This document shows, piece after piece, positions 33,498 to 42,713 of a stretch of 64,000 bases of DNA (position 1 is the first letter of the stretch; each line of letters begins with the position of its first letter). The notes under the pieces were generated by a model. It was not told the DNA's origin and did no database searches. It saw only the letters and a program-made list of their open reading frames with translations. This stretch comes from Polycladidibacter hongkongensis (lineage in GTDB: Bacteria > Pseudomonadota > Alphaproteobacteria > Rhizobiales > Stappiaceae): assembly GCF_001561995.1 (NCBI RefSeq), contig NZ_LLWC01000036.1, positions 62,001 to 126,000 of the forward strand, written 5' to 3'. Position numbers and translations under genes: made by a program.

Positions 33498-35708
33498 ATG
33501 ACATACACACACTTCTCGCTTGCAACTGACGCTGATGGCTTTGCAACACTGACTTGGGACAGCCCGAACCGCTCGATGAATGTTTTCACCATGGAGGTGA
33601 TGGCGGAGCTGGACAAGGTGGTGACTGACGTGGCCGCGGATGAAGCCATTAAGGGCGTGGTGCTGATCTCCGGCAAATCCGGTTTTTCCGGCGGTGCGGA
33701 TCTGACCATGCTGGAAGGTCTTTTGGCCGATTTCCATGCCAAACAGGCACAGGACAACGAGGCGGCAACGCAGGAGCTGTTTAATCGCTCGCGGTATCTG
33801 AGCCAAGTCTTCCGCCGCCTAGAGACCTGCGGCACGCCGTTTGTGGCTGCGATTGATGGCGTTTGCATGGGCGGGGGCACCGAGCTTGCGCTCTCCTGCC
33901 ATGCGCGCATTGCCAGCGATAGCCTGAAGATGGGCTTGCCCGAGGTTAAGGTTGGCCTGTTCCCCGGTGCAGGGGGCACCCAGCGGGTGATGCGCATGGT
34001 GGGCGACTTGCAGGCGGGCATGACTTTCCTTTTGCAAGGGCAGACACTGGACGCAAAGAAGGCACAGCGGCTAAAGCTGATAGACGCAGTGCATAGCAAA
34101 GACGGCCTTGTGGCGGCGGGCAAAGCCCTGCTTGCGACGGGCGTTGATGCGGTGAAGCCTTGGGACAAGAAGGGTTTCAAGATCCCCACTGGCAAGGTGT
34201 ATACGCCCTCTGGCTTCCAGTTCTGGCCCGCGGCCAACGCCATTTACCGGCGCGAGACACAAGACAACTACCCCGGTGCGCGGGGCCTGTTGCACTCTGT
34301 TGTTGAGGGGCTACAACTGCCAATGGATTTGGCGTTGCAAGTGGAAAGCCGTTACTTTGCCAATGTGTTGATGAGTAAGGAAGCGGCGGCAATGATCCGC
34401 TCGCTGTTCGTCTCCATGCAGGAGCTGAACAAGGGTGCGCGTCGCCCAGCGGGGGTTCCGGCAAGTGACTTGAAGAAGATTGGCATTCTGGGTGCTGGCT
34501 TTATGGGGGCGGGCATTGCGTTTGTTTCGGCCAAGGCGGGGCTTGAGGTGGTGCTTCTGGACCGCGAGCAAGAGGCTGCCGACAAGGGCAAGGCACATTC
34601 TGAAGGCTTGATGGACAAGGCAATCAAGCGCGGCAAAAGCACACCGGAAGCCAAGGAACAGCTGCTGGCAAAGATCACCCCGACGACGGATTATGCCGCA
34701 CTTGCCCAGTGCGATCTGGTCATCGAGGCGGTGTTTGAAGACCGGGAGATCAAACGGCAGGTCACAGAGCAGGCCGAAGCCCACATGAAAGCGGGTGCAG
34801 TTTACGCTTCCAACACCTCGACCTTGCCGATTACCTCATTGGCCGAGGCCTCCAAGCAGCCGGATAACTTTATCGGCATTCACTTCTTCTCACCGGTTGA
34901 CAAGATGATGCTGGTGGAAGTGATTATGGGCGAGAAAACCGGAGACAAGCCGCTGGCGGTGGCGCTGGATTACATCAAGCGTATCAAGAAAACACCGATT
35001 GTGGTGAATGACAGCCGCGGTTTCTACACCTCGCGCGTAGTGATGACCTATATTCGCGAAGGCATCATGATGCTGGGCGACGGGGTTCCTGCTGCTATGG
35101 TGGAAAATGCCGGTAAAATGGCTGGTATGCCGGTGGGGCCGCTTTCGCTTGCCGATGAGGTGGCGCTGGATCTGGCTTACAAGATCACTGCAGCGACCCG
35201 CAAGGATATGGGCGATGCCTACGAGCGTAGCGCGCTGGATGACATCCTAGACGAGATGGTGCTGAACCGCGAACGCTTTGGCCGCAAGAACACCAAAGGG
35301 TTCTACGATTACAAAGGCCGAGACAAGGCCTTGTGGCCGGGCATTCCCGAGGTTACCGGCACGCCGAAAGCAGCGGATTCCTTTGACATCGAGACCTTGA
35401 AGCAGCGCCTACTTGCAATGCAAGCATTGGAAACTGTGCGCGTGTTTGAAGAAAACTGCCTGACCGATGTGCGCGAAGCGGATGTCGGCTCGATCCTCGG
35501 ATTTGGCTTTGCCCCTTACACCGGCGGTACGCTTTCCTACATTGATGGCATGGGCACCAAGGCTTTCCTTGCGCTGTGCCAACAGTTTGAAGCAGCACAT
35601 GGCGAGCGGTTCAAACCGTGCAAACTGCTGATCGAGATGGCACAAAAAGACGAGCGGTTTTATGATCGGTTTCCGCCGGTAAAACAGCTGGCAGAGGCTG
35701 CTGCCTAA
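33498..35708 (+). CDS. fadB: Trifunctional FadB/FadJ: enoyl-CoA hydratase / 3-hydroxyacyl-CoA dehydrogenase
   Basis: The 736-residue protein fuses a crotonase domain (1 to about 200; SGKSGFSGGADLTML oxyanion region, CMGGGTELALSCHARIA, LPEVKVGLFPGAGGTQR with catalytic Glu) to a 3-hydroxyacyl-CoA dehydrogenase (about 325 to the end; NAD motif GAGFMGAGIA, IHFFSPVDKMMLVEV, NDSRGFYTSRV). It forms the beta-oxidation complex with the thiolase FadA. ATG 33498 lies behind AAGGAG, 16 bases past fadA. A terminator follows. Confidence 0.94.
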   Translation: MTYTHFSLATDADGFATLTWDSPNRSMNVFTMEVMAELDKVVTDVAADEAIKGVVLISGKSGFSGGADLTMLEGLLADFHAKQAQDNEAATQELFNRSRYLSQVFRRLETCGTPFVAAIDGVCMGGGTELALSCHARIASDSLKMGLPEVKVGLFPGAGGTQRVMRMVGDLQAGMTFLLQGQTLDAKKAQRLKLIDAVHSKDGLVAAGKALLATGVDAVKPWDKKGFKIPTGKVYTPSGFQFWPAANAIYRRETQDNYPGARGLLHSVVEGLQLPMDLALQVESRYFANVLMSKEAAAMIRSLFVSMQELNKGARRPAGVPASDLKKIGILGAGFMGAGIAFVSAKAGLEVVLLDREQEAADKGKAHSEGLMDKAIKRGKSTPEAKEQLLAKITPTTDYAALAQCDLVIEAVFEDREIKRQVTEQAEAHMKAGAVYASNTSTLPITSLAEASKQPDNFIGIHFFSPVDKMMLVEVIMGEKTGDKPLAVALDYIKRIKKTPIVVNDSRGFYTSRVVMTYIREGIMMLGDGVPAAMVENAGKMAGMPVGPLSLADEVALDLAYKITAATRKDMGDAYERSALDDILDEMVLNRERFGRKNTKGFYDYKGRDKALWPGIPEVTGTPKAADSFDIETLKQRLLAMQALETVRVFEENCLTDVREADVGSILGFGFAPYTGGTLSYIDGMGTKAFLALCQQFEAAHGERFKPCKLLIEMAQKDERFYDRFPPVKQLAEAAA

Positions 35709-35740
35709 GAACAAGAGTTGATGCATCAATAGACATTGGG

Positions 35741-35769
35741 CCACGGGGCAACGCTCCGTGGTCTTTTTA
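35741..35769 (+). terminator. Intrinsic terminator after fadB
   Basis: A CCACGG/CCGTGG-based stem (35741-35761) is followed by TCTTTTTATT. It ends the fad operon. Confidence 0.85.
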
Positions 35770-35889
35770 TTGCGTAGTCGTTTATTAGCGTGGCCACAAA
35801 GTCTTGCTTGCCAAGTGGTGCGGCTGGGATAAGATCAACCCAGTTTATTTGTATTGCATGCCTTTTCCTCTAATCAACTTGTGGTTCTC

Positions 35890-37263
35890 ATGTCATTGCT
35901 CAGTTGCCGCGAAATAACACGGCGTGTTTTCCCTGTGTTTGTCGGGGGCAGCGCGGTCATGCTCACCAGCTGGACCGATACGGCCCTTGCCAGTCATTTC
36001 GGCTTGGTCGAGGTGGCGGCGGTAGGCCTGAGTGGCCTCAGCTTCTTTGCGCTGTTTGCCTTTGCAAACGGCATTGGCACCAGCGTGCTATCGCTCACCA
36101 GCGCTTTGCGGGAGAGCGCGCCAAAAGCGCGGGTAATGGAAGCGTTCTGCGTGGCGGTGATACTTGCTGCAATACTTGCTCCGGTTATGGTGCTGGTTAG
36201 CCTGTGGGCCCTGCCAAGCCTTGTGCAGATCCTTAGCGAGGATACGAGAGTGCAAGAGGCACTGCTTGTCTACCTGCCCCCACTTATTGTTTCCCTGCTA
36301 TTTTACTATGGCAATGCGGGCATTCGCGGGTTGATGCTGGCTTACAAGCGCCCGGATGTGACCATGCAGGTATCGCTTTCTATGCAGCTGGTGAACTTTC
36401 TGCTCAGTCTGGCCTTTGCTTTTGGCCTTGGCCCTTTTCCCGAGCTTGGATTTTATGGAGTGGCGTTGGCGACCCTGGTTTCCTACGTTTTTGGCTTCGG
36501 GTTTTACTTGCTGCGGCTTTTCCTATTGATGCGTGAGCACGGGCTGGCCTTGTGTGTACCGAAGCTCGGCTATGCGTTTTATGTGCTGAAAAAGATCTTG
36601 TTTGCCGGGGTTTACCAAGCACAGTATGCACTTGGATTTCTGGCTGGCATCTGGATTGTAGGGCGTATTGGCACTGTAGAGTTGGCTGTCTATCAGCTGC
36701 TTACACAAGGCATGCTGCTGCCGATTTATTTGTGTAATGCATTTACAACTCTGATGATCTCTCAATGTGCCGCTGCGCAAGAACGGGGGGATTACCCAGA
36801 AGTGCGCGCGGTGGGCTTGCAGCTGATGCGCCTATGCCTTGCAATCGTTGCTGGCTATTCGCTGCTGGCGACGCTGCTTTACCCCAGCCTATTGCGACTG
36901 AGCCTACCAGAGGCCGCAAACTACGCCGCACTCGTGTTTGCCGTCAGCTTGGCGCCCATGTTGTTTCCCTTGCAAAGCCTTTCCACGCTGGCCAACGCCT
37001 TATTGCAGGGGATGCAAGCCTATGAGCGAGTTTGGCTGGTCTCCACCATCTGTCAATGGCTGGTTTATTTGCCGCTGGCGTTTCTCTTCGCGCTTGTTTT
37101 CAAGTTCGGGCTATTGGCCGTTCTGGTGGTTGAGGGCAGCTACAGACTGTTACAATCGGCCGTGCAGCTGTTGGGTTGGCGCGCCCGGCTGCGCGCTGGA
37201 GAAAATGGGAGTGGGCAGGTAATGATAAGAGGCGGGGAGGATCGCAAGGCCAGCGCTGCCTAG
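35890..37263 (+). CDS. MATE family multidrug efflux protein
   Basis: This protein of about 457 residues has twelve membrane helices in two MATE halves. The first helix region (VFPVFVGGSAVMLTSWTDTALASHFG) contains the family's paired-helix start, and a second copy begins near YALGFLAGIWIVGRIG. MATE proteins export cationic compounds using Na+ or H+ gradients. I chose ATG 35890 (MSLLSCREITRR); the frame extends to a TTG at 35854. It is divergent in sequence from the second MATE gene at 38668, so the two are not a recent duplication. The substrate is unknown. Confidence 0.78.
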   Translation: MSLLSCREITRRVFPVFVGGSAVMLTSWTDTALASHFGLVEVAAVGLSGLSFFALFAFANGIGTSVLSLTSALRESAPKARVMEAFCVAVILAAILAPVMVLVSLWALPSLVQILSEDTRVQEALLVYLPPLIVSLLFYYGNAGIRGLMLAYKRPDVTMQVSLSMQLVNFLLSLAFAFGLGPFPELGFYGVALATLVSYVFGFGFYLLRLFLLMREHGLALCVPKLGYAFYVLKKILFAGVYQAQYALGFLAGIWIVGRIGTVELAVYQLLTQGMLLPIYLCNAFTTLMISQCAAAQERGDYPEVRAVGLQLMRLCLAIVAGYSLLATLLYPSLLRLSLPEAANYAALVFAVSLAPMLFPLQSLSTLANALLQGMQAYERVWLVSTICQWLVYLPLAFLFALVFKFGLLAVLVVEGSYRLLQSAVQLLGWRARLRAGENGSGQVMIRGGEDRKASAA

Positions 37264-37338
37264 GCCTGATGATTGCAATTTGCTGTGCTGGTGCCTATAT
37301 GATGGCGGCAAGCAAGATGATTTTTAAGGTTGGTTTTT

Positions 37339-37614
37339 ATGAATAAGAAAGAGCTTCATCGCTTATTGGGCGACACGCCGGGGCGGCTGGCGCTGCGACT
37401 GCTGGCGCTTTCCTTTATTGTGGGGATGGTGCTGAGCGCATTTGACCTGACGCCGCTGCGCCTTGTTGAGGAGACGATCGAGCTGTTTGCCGAGATCTGG
37501 GAGCGTGGCTTTGCCGCCCTTGGCTGGTTTGGCGAATATCTGGCAATTGGGGCGGTGGTTGTCATTCCTCTTTGGCTTATTGCCCGAATTAGCTCCTTGC
37601 GCTCTGGCGAGTGA
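37339..37614 (+). CDS. DUF6460 small membrane protein
   Basis: The 91-residue product has two hydrophobic segments (about 17-37 and 63-80). The motif LLALSFIVGMVLSAFDLTP at the first segment matches DUF6460-type proteins of Alphaproteobacteria. Function is unknown. ATG 37339 follows AAGGTTGG. It converges with the deacetylase-like gene with 18 bases between. Confidence 0.7.
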   Translation: MNKKELHRLLGDTPGRLALRLLALSFIVGMVLSAFDLTPLRLVEETIELFAEIWERGFAALGWFGEYLAIGAVVVIPLWLIARISSLRSGE

Positions 37615-37632
37615 GTTTTTGCTCTGTTCCCT

Positions 37633-38535
37633 TCAGCCAAACTGGTCTGCCACGCGAAACAAAATCGCGTGGCGACGGCTCAGGGTTTCTACATTGTCGC
37701 TGTAGCCGCCACCGATAACGCCGACGAGCGGCAGGCCGGCGCTGCGTACGGTCTGCACGACGAAGAATTCACGGGCGTAAAGACCAAGGTCACTGACGGC
37801 GAGACGGCCCAGTTTGTCGTCCCGGTGTATGTCAACGCCCGCATTGAAAAAAACTATATCTGGCCTGAAGCGCTTGATAGCACGCACCGTCAAATGGCGC
37901 AGCCACAGCATGTAGGCTTCATCTTGTGAGCCATCTTCCAAGCCAAAATCTAAATCCGAAGCCTGTTTTTGCAGTGGAAAGTTGTTTTCTGCATGGACGG
38001 AGAACGTAAACACTGACGGATCATTCGCAAATATTTGCGCCGTCCCATCCCCCTGATGAACATCAAGGTCGATGACCATTGCCCGCTGAATTTTGCCCTG
38101 CGCTTGCAGCAGGCGGATGGCCACAGCTACATCGTTGAACATGCAAAACCCTCTGCCCTGCGCATGGTACGCATGATGCGTGCCACCTGCAGAGTTACAA
38201 GCGATACCATGACGCAGCGCAAGTTCTGCAGCTAGGCAAGTGCCACCAACAGCATGGCGTGCCCGCTCTACAATGGTTTGGGTCAGTGGCAGGCCGAGCT
38301 GTTTTTCCTCTGCCTCATTTAAGGAGAGGTTTAGCACCGCATCCACGTAAGTGGCATCATGTGCGCCCAGCAGGGTCTCTCGCGTCACCGGATATGCCAG
38401 CTGTTCATTCTCGCTCGTTAACAAGCCTTCATCCCGCAAGTTGCGGGCGAGCGCTGCGTATTTGCCCATTGGAAATCTATGACCTGTAGGCAATTCTGCC
38501 GCATAAGAGGGGTGGTGCACAATGGCAAGCGCCAT
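37633..38535 (-). CDS. Histone deacetylase family amidohydrolase
   Basis: The 300-residue enzyme belongs to the class II-like bacterial HDAC/acetylpolyamine amidohydrolase family. Catalytic His pair and pocket: GGTHHAYHAQGRGFCMFND. Zinc ligands: DLDVHQGDGT and the Asp in NAGVDIHRDD. C-terminal phrase GVIGGGYS. It should remove acetyl or acyl groups from small amides or lysines in the cytoplasm; the substrate is unknown. It diverges from the second MATE gene across 132 bases. Confidence 0.9.
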   Translation of the reverse strand: MALAIVHHPSYAAELPTGHRFPMGKYAALARNLRDEGLLTSENEQLAYPVTRETLLGAHDATYVDAVLNLSLNEAEEKQLGLPLTQTIVERARHAVGGTCLAAELALRHGIACNSAGGTHHAYHAQGRGFCMFNDVAVAIRLLQAQGKIQRAMVIDLDVHQGDGTAQIFANDPSVFTFSVHAENNFPLQKQASDLDFGLEDGSQDEAYMLWLRHLTVRAIKRFRPDIVFFNAGVDIHRDDKLGRLAVSDLGLYAREFFVVQTVRSAGLPLVGVIGGGYSDNVETLSRRHAILFRVADQFG

Positions 38536-38667
38536 GTAGTATCCTTATTATTGTAACGCGGCTACGGTGCTTGTAGAGTGCGCCGACTCGCTGCTTCATG
38601 CCAGTATTTTTGAATTGTTTTTTCGCATAACGCCGAAAAACTCAAGAGCTTTAAGGCCCTCTTTTTC

Positions 38668-39987
38668 ATGACAGAGCATAAACCGATCACAAATCGAAGT
38701 TTTGCAGCGTTGATGGTGCCAATGACGCTCGCTTATCTTTCTACACCACTGCTTGGGTTGGTCGATACTGCGGTTATTGGGCAACTTGGCGTAGCGGCAC
38801 TGCTGGGCGGTCTAGCGATCGGCGCCTTGATATTCGATTTTATTGGTTCGCTGTTCTATTGTCTGCGGGCTGGCACGACTGCTTTGGCGGCACAGACCAT
38901 GGGCCGCTGCGACAGCGAGGGCGGGCGCTATGTGCTGCTGCGCGGGTTGTTGGTGGCGCTTGGCAGCGGGTTTATCATGCTGTTGCTTGCCTACCCCATT
39001 CTTAAGGCCGGGCTGTGGGCTCTAGGGGGGAGCGCTCAAGTTCAGGCTGCCGCAACCGACTATTTCTCTGTACGTGCGCTTTCTGCGCCGCTGATGCTGG
39101 CAAATTACGTGTTGCTGGGCTGGCTGGTGGGGCAAGCGAGGGCCGGGGCCGGATTGGCGCTGCAAACGCTGCTCAACGGGCTAAACGCGGTGCTAAGCTA
39201 CGTACTGGCGCTAGAGATGAACCTTGGGATCTTTGGGGTGGCTTTGGCAACGGTGATGGCCGAGGCCGTGACCTTTATTATGGGCAGTGTACTTTGTCTT
39301 GCGCTCAGTGGCGGGCTGCGAAAAATTTCATGGGCACGACTGCTCAACAAGCAAAAGATGCTGGATCTATTTGCCCTTAACCGCGATATCATGATCCGCT
39401 CGTTTTGCCTGCTGTTTGCCTTTGGCTTTTTTACAGCGCGCAGTGCGGCGCAGGGTGATGTTATTCTGGCGACCAACGCACTGTTGGAGCGGTTCTTTTT
39501 GGTAGGCGGGTACTTTCTTGATGGCGCCGCCTCGGCCGCCGAGCAGTTGGTTGGGCGTACATTTGGTGCAAAAGACTGGCGCGGCCTGCGCAAAGCCTTG
39601 CGGCTTACCTATATCTGGAGCTACGGGCTCTCGATTGCCTTGTCAGTGGTGTTTTTCTTTAGCGGAACAGCCTTAATCGAGCTGATGACCACCAGCGAAG
39701 AGGTGCGGGAGCTGGCCAGTGCCTACCTTTGGGTGGCCGTGCTGTGCCCGATTGTGGGAAATCTCGCTTTCCAGATGGATGGGGTGTTTATCGGCGCGTC
39801 GTGGTCTGGCGACATGCGCAATATGATGCTGCTTTCGGTGCTGTTGTTTCTGCTGGCCTATGTGGTGCTGTTTCCCGTCTTTGGCAATGCGGGGCTCTGG
39901 TGGGCGCTGCTGGTCTTTCTTGGAGCGCGCGGTGTTACCTTATGGGTGCTGTTGCAGCGGCGGTTGGGTGTATTCGCCGCTACTTAA
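38668..39987 (+). CDS. MATE family efflux protein (DinF-like)
   Basis: The 439-residue protein has twelve predicted helices with the DinF-type N-terminus (MTLAYLSTPLLGLVDTAVIGQLG). The second half has FFLVGGYFLDGAASAAEQLVGRTFGA and a final MDGVFIGASWSGDMRNMML segment, both strong DinF signatures. Substrate and inducers are unknown. It is divergent from the deacetylase-like gene and converges with pyrD 14 bases later. Confidence 0.87.
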   Translation: MTEHKPITNRSFAALMVPMTLAYLSTPLLGLVDTAVIGQLGVAALLGGLAIGALIFDFIGSLFYCLRAGTTALAAQTMGRCDSEGGRYVLLRGLLVALGSGFIMLLLAYPILKAGLWALGGSAQVQAAATDYFSVRALSAPLMLANYVLLGWLVGQARAGAGLALQTLLNGLNAVLSYVLALEMNLGIFGVALATVMAEAVTFIMGSVLCLALSGGLRKISWARLLNKQKMLDLFALNRDIMIRSFCLLFAFGFFTARSAAQGDVILATNALLERFFLVGGYFLDGAASAAEQLVGRTFGAKDWRGLRKALRLTYIWSYGLSIALSVVFFFSGTALIELMTTSEEVRELASAYLWVAVLCPIVGNLAFQMDGVFIGASWSGDMRNMMLLSVLLFLLAYVVLFPVFGNAGLWWALLVFLGARGVTLWVLLQRRLGVFAAT

Positions 39988-40001
39988 AAACGCTGCACGC
40001 T

Positions 40002-41105
40002 TTAGGACAGCGGCTCACTTGCCCAAGCCTCGGCATTGCTACCAACGGCCTGTTGCAAGGAGGAAAGCCCCTCCTCCTGCACTTTTTGCAGGAGATAGGC
40101 GTTGATATCCGCCACCAAATCCGGCCCCTCGTAAACCATCGCCGAATAGAGCTGAAGCAGGTTAGCGCCAGCGCAAATCTTTGCCCATGCGGTTTCGCCC
40201 GAGTGAATGCCGCCTACGCCGACAATCGGTAGATCAGGCCCCACAAGGCGGCGCATTTTTGCAAGTGCAATGGTGGAAAGGCGGAAGAGCGGCGCGCCGG
40301 AGAGGCCGCCAGCTTCGCTCGCCTGTGCGCTATCTTTGAGCGGCGGGCGGGAAATGGTGGTGTTGGAGATAATCAGGCCATCTACCTTTTGCGCCAGTGC
40401 CACCTCTGCAATATCTGCGAGCAGGGCTTCATCTGCATCAGGGGCGATTTTTAGCAGGACCGGGACTTGACGACCCACTTTAGCCGTTTGAGCATCGCGA
40501 GCGGCCATGGTGCGGCTGAGGAGGTCGGTCAGGGCGTCTTTTGCTTGCAGATCACGCAGGCCCGGTGTGTTGGGCGAAGAGATATTTGCGGTGAAGTAGT
40601 CGGCAGCACTGGCGAAGGCCTCGATGCCCTGGACGTAGTCTGCCGCGCGATCCTCTGAGGTTTTGTTTGCGCCGATGTTTACACCTAAGATGCCCGGCCG
40701 CTGGCGGGGCAGCTTGGCAAGGCGGGCCTTGAGCGCCCCATGGCCCTCGTTGTTGAAACCATAACGATTGATGACCGCTTTATCTGCGGTTAGGCGGAAG
40801 TTGCGCGGGCGCGGGTTGCCCGGTTGGGGCAGCGGGGTAACCGTGCCCACTTCCACATGGCCGAAGCCCATTTTCATGAGCGGAATAGGCACCTCGCCAT
40901 TTTTGTCAAAGCCGGCAGCCATGCCCAGCGGGGATTTAAAGGTGAGATCGGCAAGTTGGTAGCTCAGACGCGGGTCCTGCACCGGCTTGGGCCAGAGGCC
41001 GACACCTGTTGCCAACATCTTAATAGTCAGATTATGCGCGGCCTCAGGCTCTAAGCAGTGCATGGCCTTGAGGCCGAGGCGGTTAACTGATCGCAGTAGG
41101 GTCAT
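40002..41105 (-). CDS. pyrD: Quinone-dependent dihydroorotate dehydrogenase (class 2)
   Basis: The 367-residue enzyme oxidises dihydroorotate to orotate in pyrimidine synthesis, passing electrons to membrane quinone. The N-terminal amphipathic extension of class 2, SPLGMAAGFDKNG, NISSPNTPGLRDLQ with the catalytic Ser, LLKIAPD, and VGVGGIHSGE phosphate-binding segments are present. The start codon overlaps the stop of the upstream DUF952 gene as ATGA, so translation is coupled. Confidence 0.95.
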   Translation of the reverse strand: MTLLRSVNRLGLKAMHCLEPEAAHNLTIKMLATGVGLWPKPVQDPRLSYQLADLTFKSPLGMAAGFDKNGEVPIPLMKMGFGHVEVGTVTPLPQPGNPRPRNFRLTADKAVINRYGFNNEGHGALKARLAKLPRQRPGILGVNIGANKTSEDRAADYVQGIEAFASAADYFTANISSPNTPGLRDLQAKDALTDLLSRTMAARDAQTAKVGRQVPVLLKIAPDADEALLADIAEVALAQKVDGLIISNTTISRPPLKDSAQASEAGGLSGAPLFRLSTIALAKMRRLVGPDLPIVGVGGIHSGETAWAKICAGANLLQLYSAMVYEGPDLVADINAYLLQKVQEEGLSSLQQAVGSNAEAWASEPLS

Positions 41106-41449
41106 TGGCTAAGCTCCGGGAGAGAGTGACTGCCGTCGTCATTCATTGGAATTGGTTTTTGCCAGTACAGCTTTGCTGTTGGCAGCGGGGCATACAGATG
41201 CGGGAACAGCGCGCCGCCGCGGGAGGGCTCCCATTTTAACTCATCAGGAGCGAAATCTTCAGAGCGAAATGCAAGCAGCAACAAATCTTGCTGACCAGCG
41301 AAATGCTTGTCTAGCGTGCCTTGCAAGGTGTCATCGGTGGAGAAATGGATATAGCCATCAGCGATATCAACGGGAGCACCGGAGAAAACTCCGGTCTTGA
41401 TTGCTGCCTCCCACATGGTGCGGGGGGCGATCTTGTAGATCAGTGCCAT
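41102..41449 (-). CDS. DUF952 family protein
   Basis: The 115-residue product begins MALIYKIAPRTMWEAA and continues DIADGYIHFSTDDTLQGTL and FPHLYAPLPTAKLYW, the signature of DUF952 (glutathione S-transferase-like annotation in some genomes). Activity is unknown. I chose ATG 41449, which gives the normal family length; the frame extends to 41587. Its stop overlaps the pyrD start by four bases. Confidence 0.87.
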   Translation of the reverse strand: MALIYKIAPRTMWEAAIKTGVFSGAPVDIADGYIHFSTDDTLQGTLDKHFAGQQDLLLLAFRSEDFAPDELKWEPSRGGALFPHLYAPLPTAKLYWQKPIPMNDDGSHSLPELSQ

Positions 41450-41741
41450 AGAGCCTTTGCCTTTCAGTGGGCGAGCATTGCCAACTGAAAGCAGTTTCTT
41501 AAAGGGTGTGCCCTGCCTTTGGCAAGTCCTGTTGTTGTCGCAGCAGTTGGTTGGCAAGGATTTGTTTGCCATACGAGCACTCTTCATTGGCCGCTTGGTG
41601 TTTTCCCTTCAGCTCGTGAAACTTGTCTTGATTGGTTTTCGCCGGGATTAACCGCCCCGCCTGCACGCTCATATTTAATCGTTGAGGGCACTGGCCCTTG
41701 TTGTTTTTGGATTTTCTTCCCAAGTTGCTTGAGGTTGCTCT

Positions 41742-42713
41742 ATGCAGATAGGAACTGCGCTTGTTGTAACAGCCGTGAGTGTCGGTGGGCTGGGAACGCT
41801 TGGCCAGCTGGGACAAGGCGCAGAGCCCGACCAGCTTGCCCCGCAGGCTGCCGTGTTGTTTGCACCAGCCAACACAGAGGAAACACCTGACGTGCTTTGG
41901 CGCGAGGCAACAACCAAACGCATAAAGGCAGCAACCCATATGCGGCCAGTTGCTGTTCCCGACCAGTTTACAAAGAAAAACCGTGGCTACGCGGGCGTGT
42001 TACAGCTTGCCAGCCTCACTCCGGCATTCAACCAATCGCGCCAGCAACACCAATTAAGCACGATCCGGCGCGGCGGGTACTCCCTTAGCTCGGATGCACC
42101 TTTGCGAGAGTTAAACAGCCAATTACATGGATATTTGCTGGAGACAACAGTGGCGATTGATGGCAGGACGCTGCTGGCAAAAGACAGGCAGTATCAACTT
42201 GCGCATATCAACGTTCCAGATGTGGATGCCAACTGCCCGCATGGCAGTGGCGGCACGTGGCCTTGCGGGTTGGCCGCGCGGGCGGAACTGGCAGCGCTTG
42301 CAGAAGGATTGCAGCTGTTTTGCCTTTTGCCCGCGCGGGACGCCGCTTATAGCCCCAAGCAACCAGCGGACGAGCAGCTACGGGTGATCTGCAAGCGGGG
42401 CAAGAAGGATCTCTCGCTTGAAATGGTGCGGCGCGGCTGGGCCACGCCTGCCGATGGCGCGCCCCGTTTTTTTGAAGACCTCAGCGCAAAGGCACGCGCT
42501 GCCTTTCTTGGTCAGTGGCAATTTGCCAAGCCTGCGCAAAAGCAACGGCAACGGGCCCAGCTGCGGCTAAACAAGTTCAACGCTGGCCGCACACCGATTA
42601 CCAAACCAGAGGGCGCGCACTACGTAAGCAATGACGAATTGGTGGAGCGGGTTATCCTGAATGGTGAGGAATTGGGACGGTTGCTTTATGGGGAGCGGGC
42701 CAAACAGTGGTAA
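41742..42713 (+). CDS. SNase-like (thermonuclease-fold) protein with altered active site
   Basis: The 323-residue protein has a hydrophobic N-terminus (possible signal or anchor, about 3-25) and a linker of about 110 residues. A region of about 130 residues follows the staphylococcal nuclease pattern: VAIDGRTLLAKDRQYQLAHI, CGLAARAEL and LSLEMVRRGWA. The nuclease site is not conserved: where the nuclease has R-x4-D-T-P-E, this protein has Q152 and N157-V-P-D160, and the DRYGR arginine is not recognisable. Two cysteines near 165-175 may form a disulfide. Nuclease activity is doubtful. The last codons overlap the GTG start of chaA. Confidence 0.68.
   Translation: MQIGTALVVTAVSVGGLGTLGQLGQGAEPDQLAPQAAVLFAPANTEETPDVLWREATTKRIKAATHMRPVAVPDQFTKKNRGYAGVLQLASLTPAFNQSRQQHQLSTIRRGGYSLSSDAPLRELNSQLHGYLLETTVAIDGRTLLAKDRQYQLAHINVPDVDANCPHGSGGTWPCGLAARAELAALAEGLQLFCLLPARDAAYSPKQPADEQLRVICKRGKKDLSLEMVRRGWATPADGAPRFFEDLSAKARAAFLGQWQFAKPAQKQRQRAQLRLNKFNAGRTPITKPEGAHYVSNDELVERVILNGEELGRLLYGERAKQW

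Noticed and set aside
35890-39987. The two MATE genes as a recent tandem duplication
   Set aside because: The proteins share the family fold but little direct sequence, and one is DinF-like, so recent duplication is unlikely.
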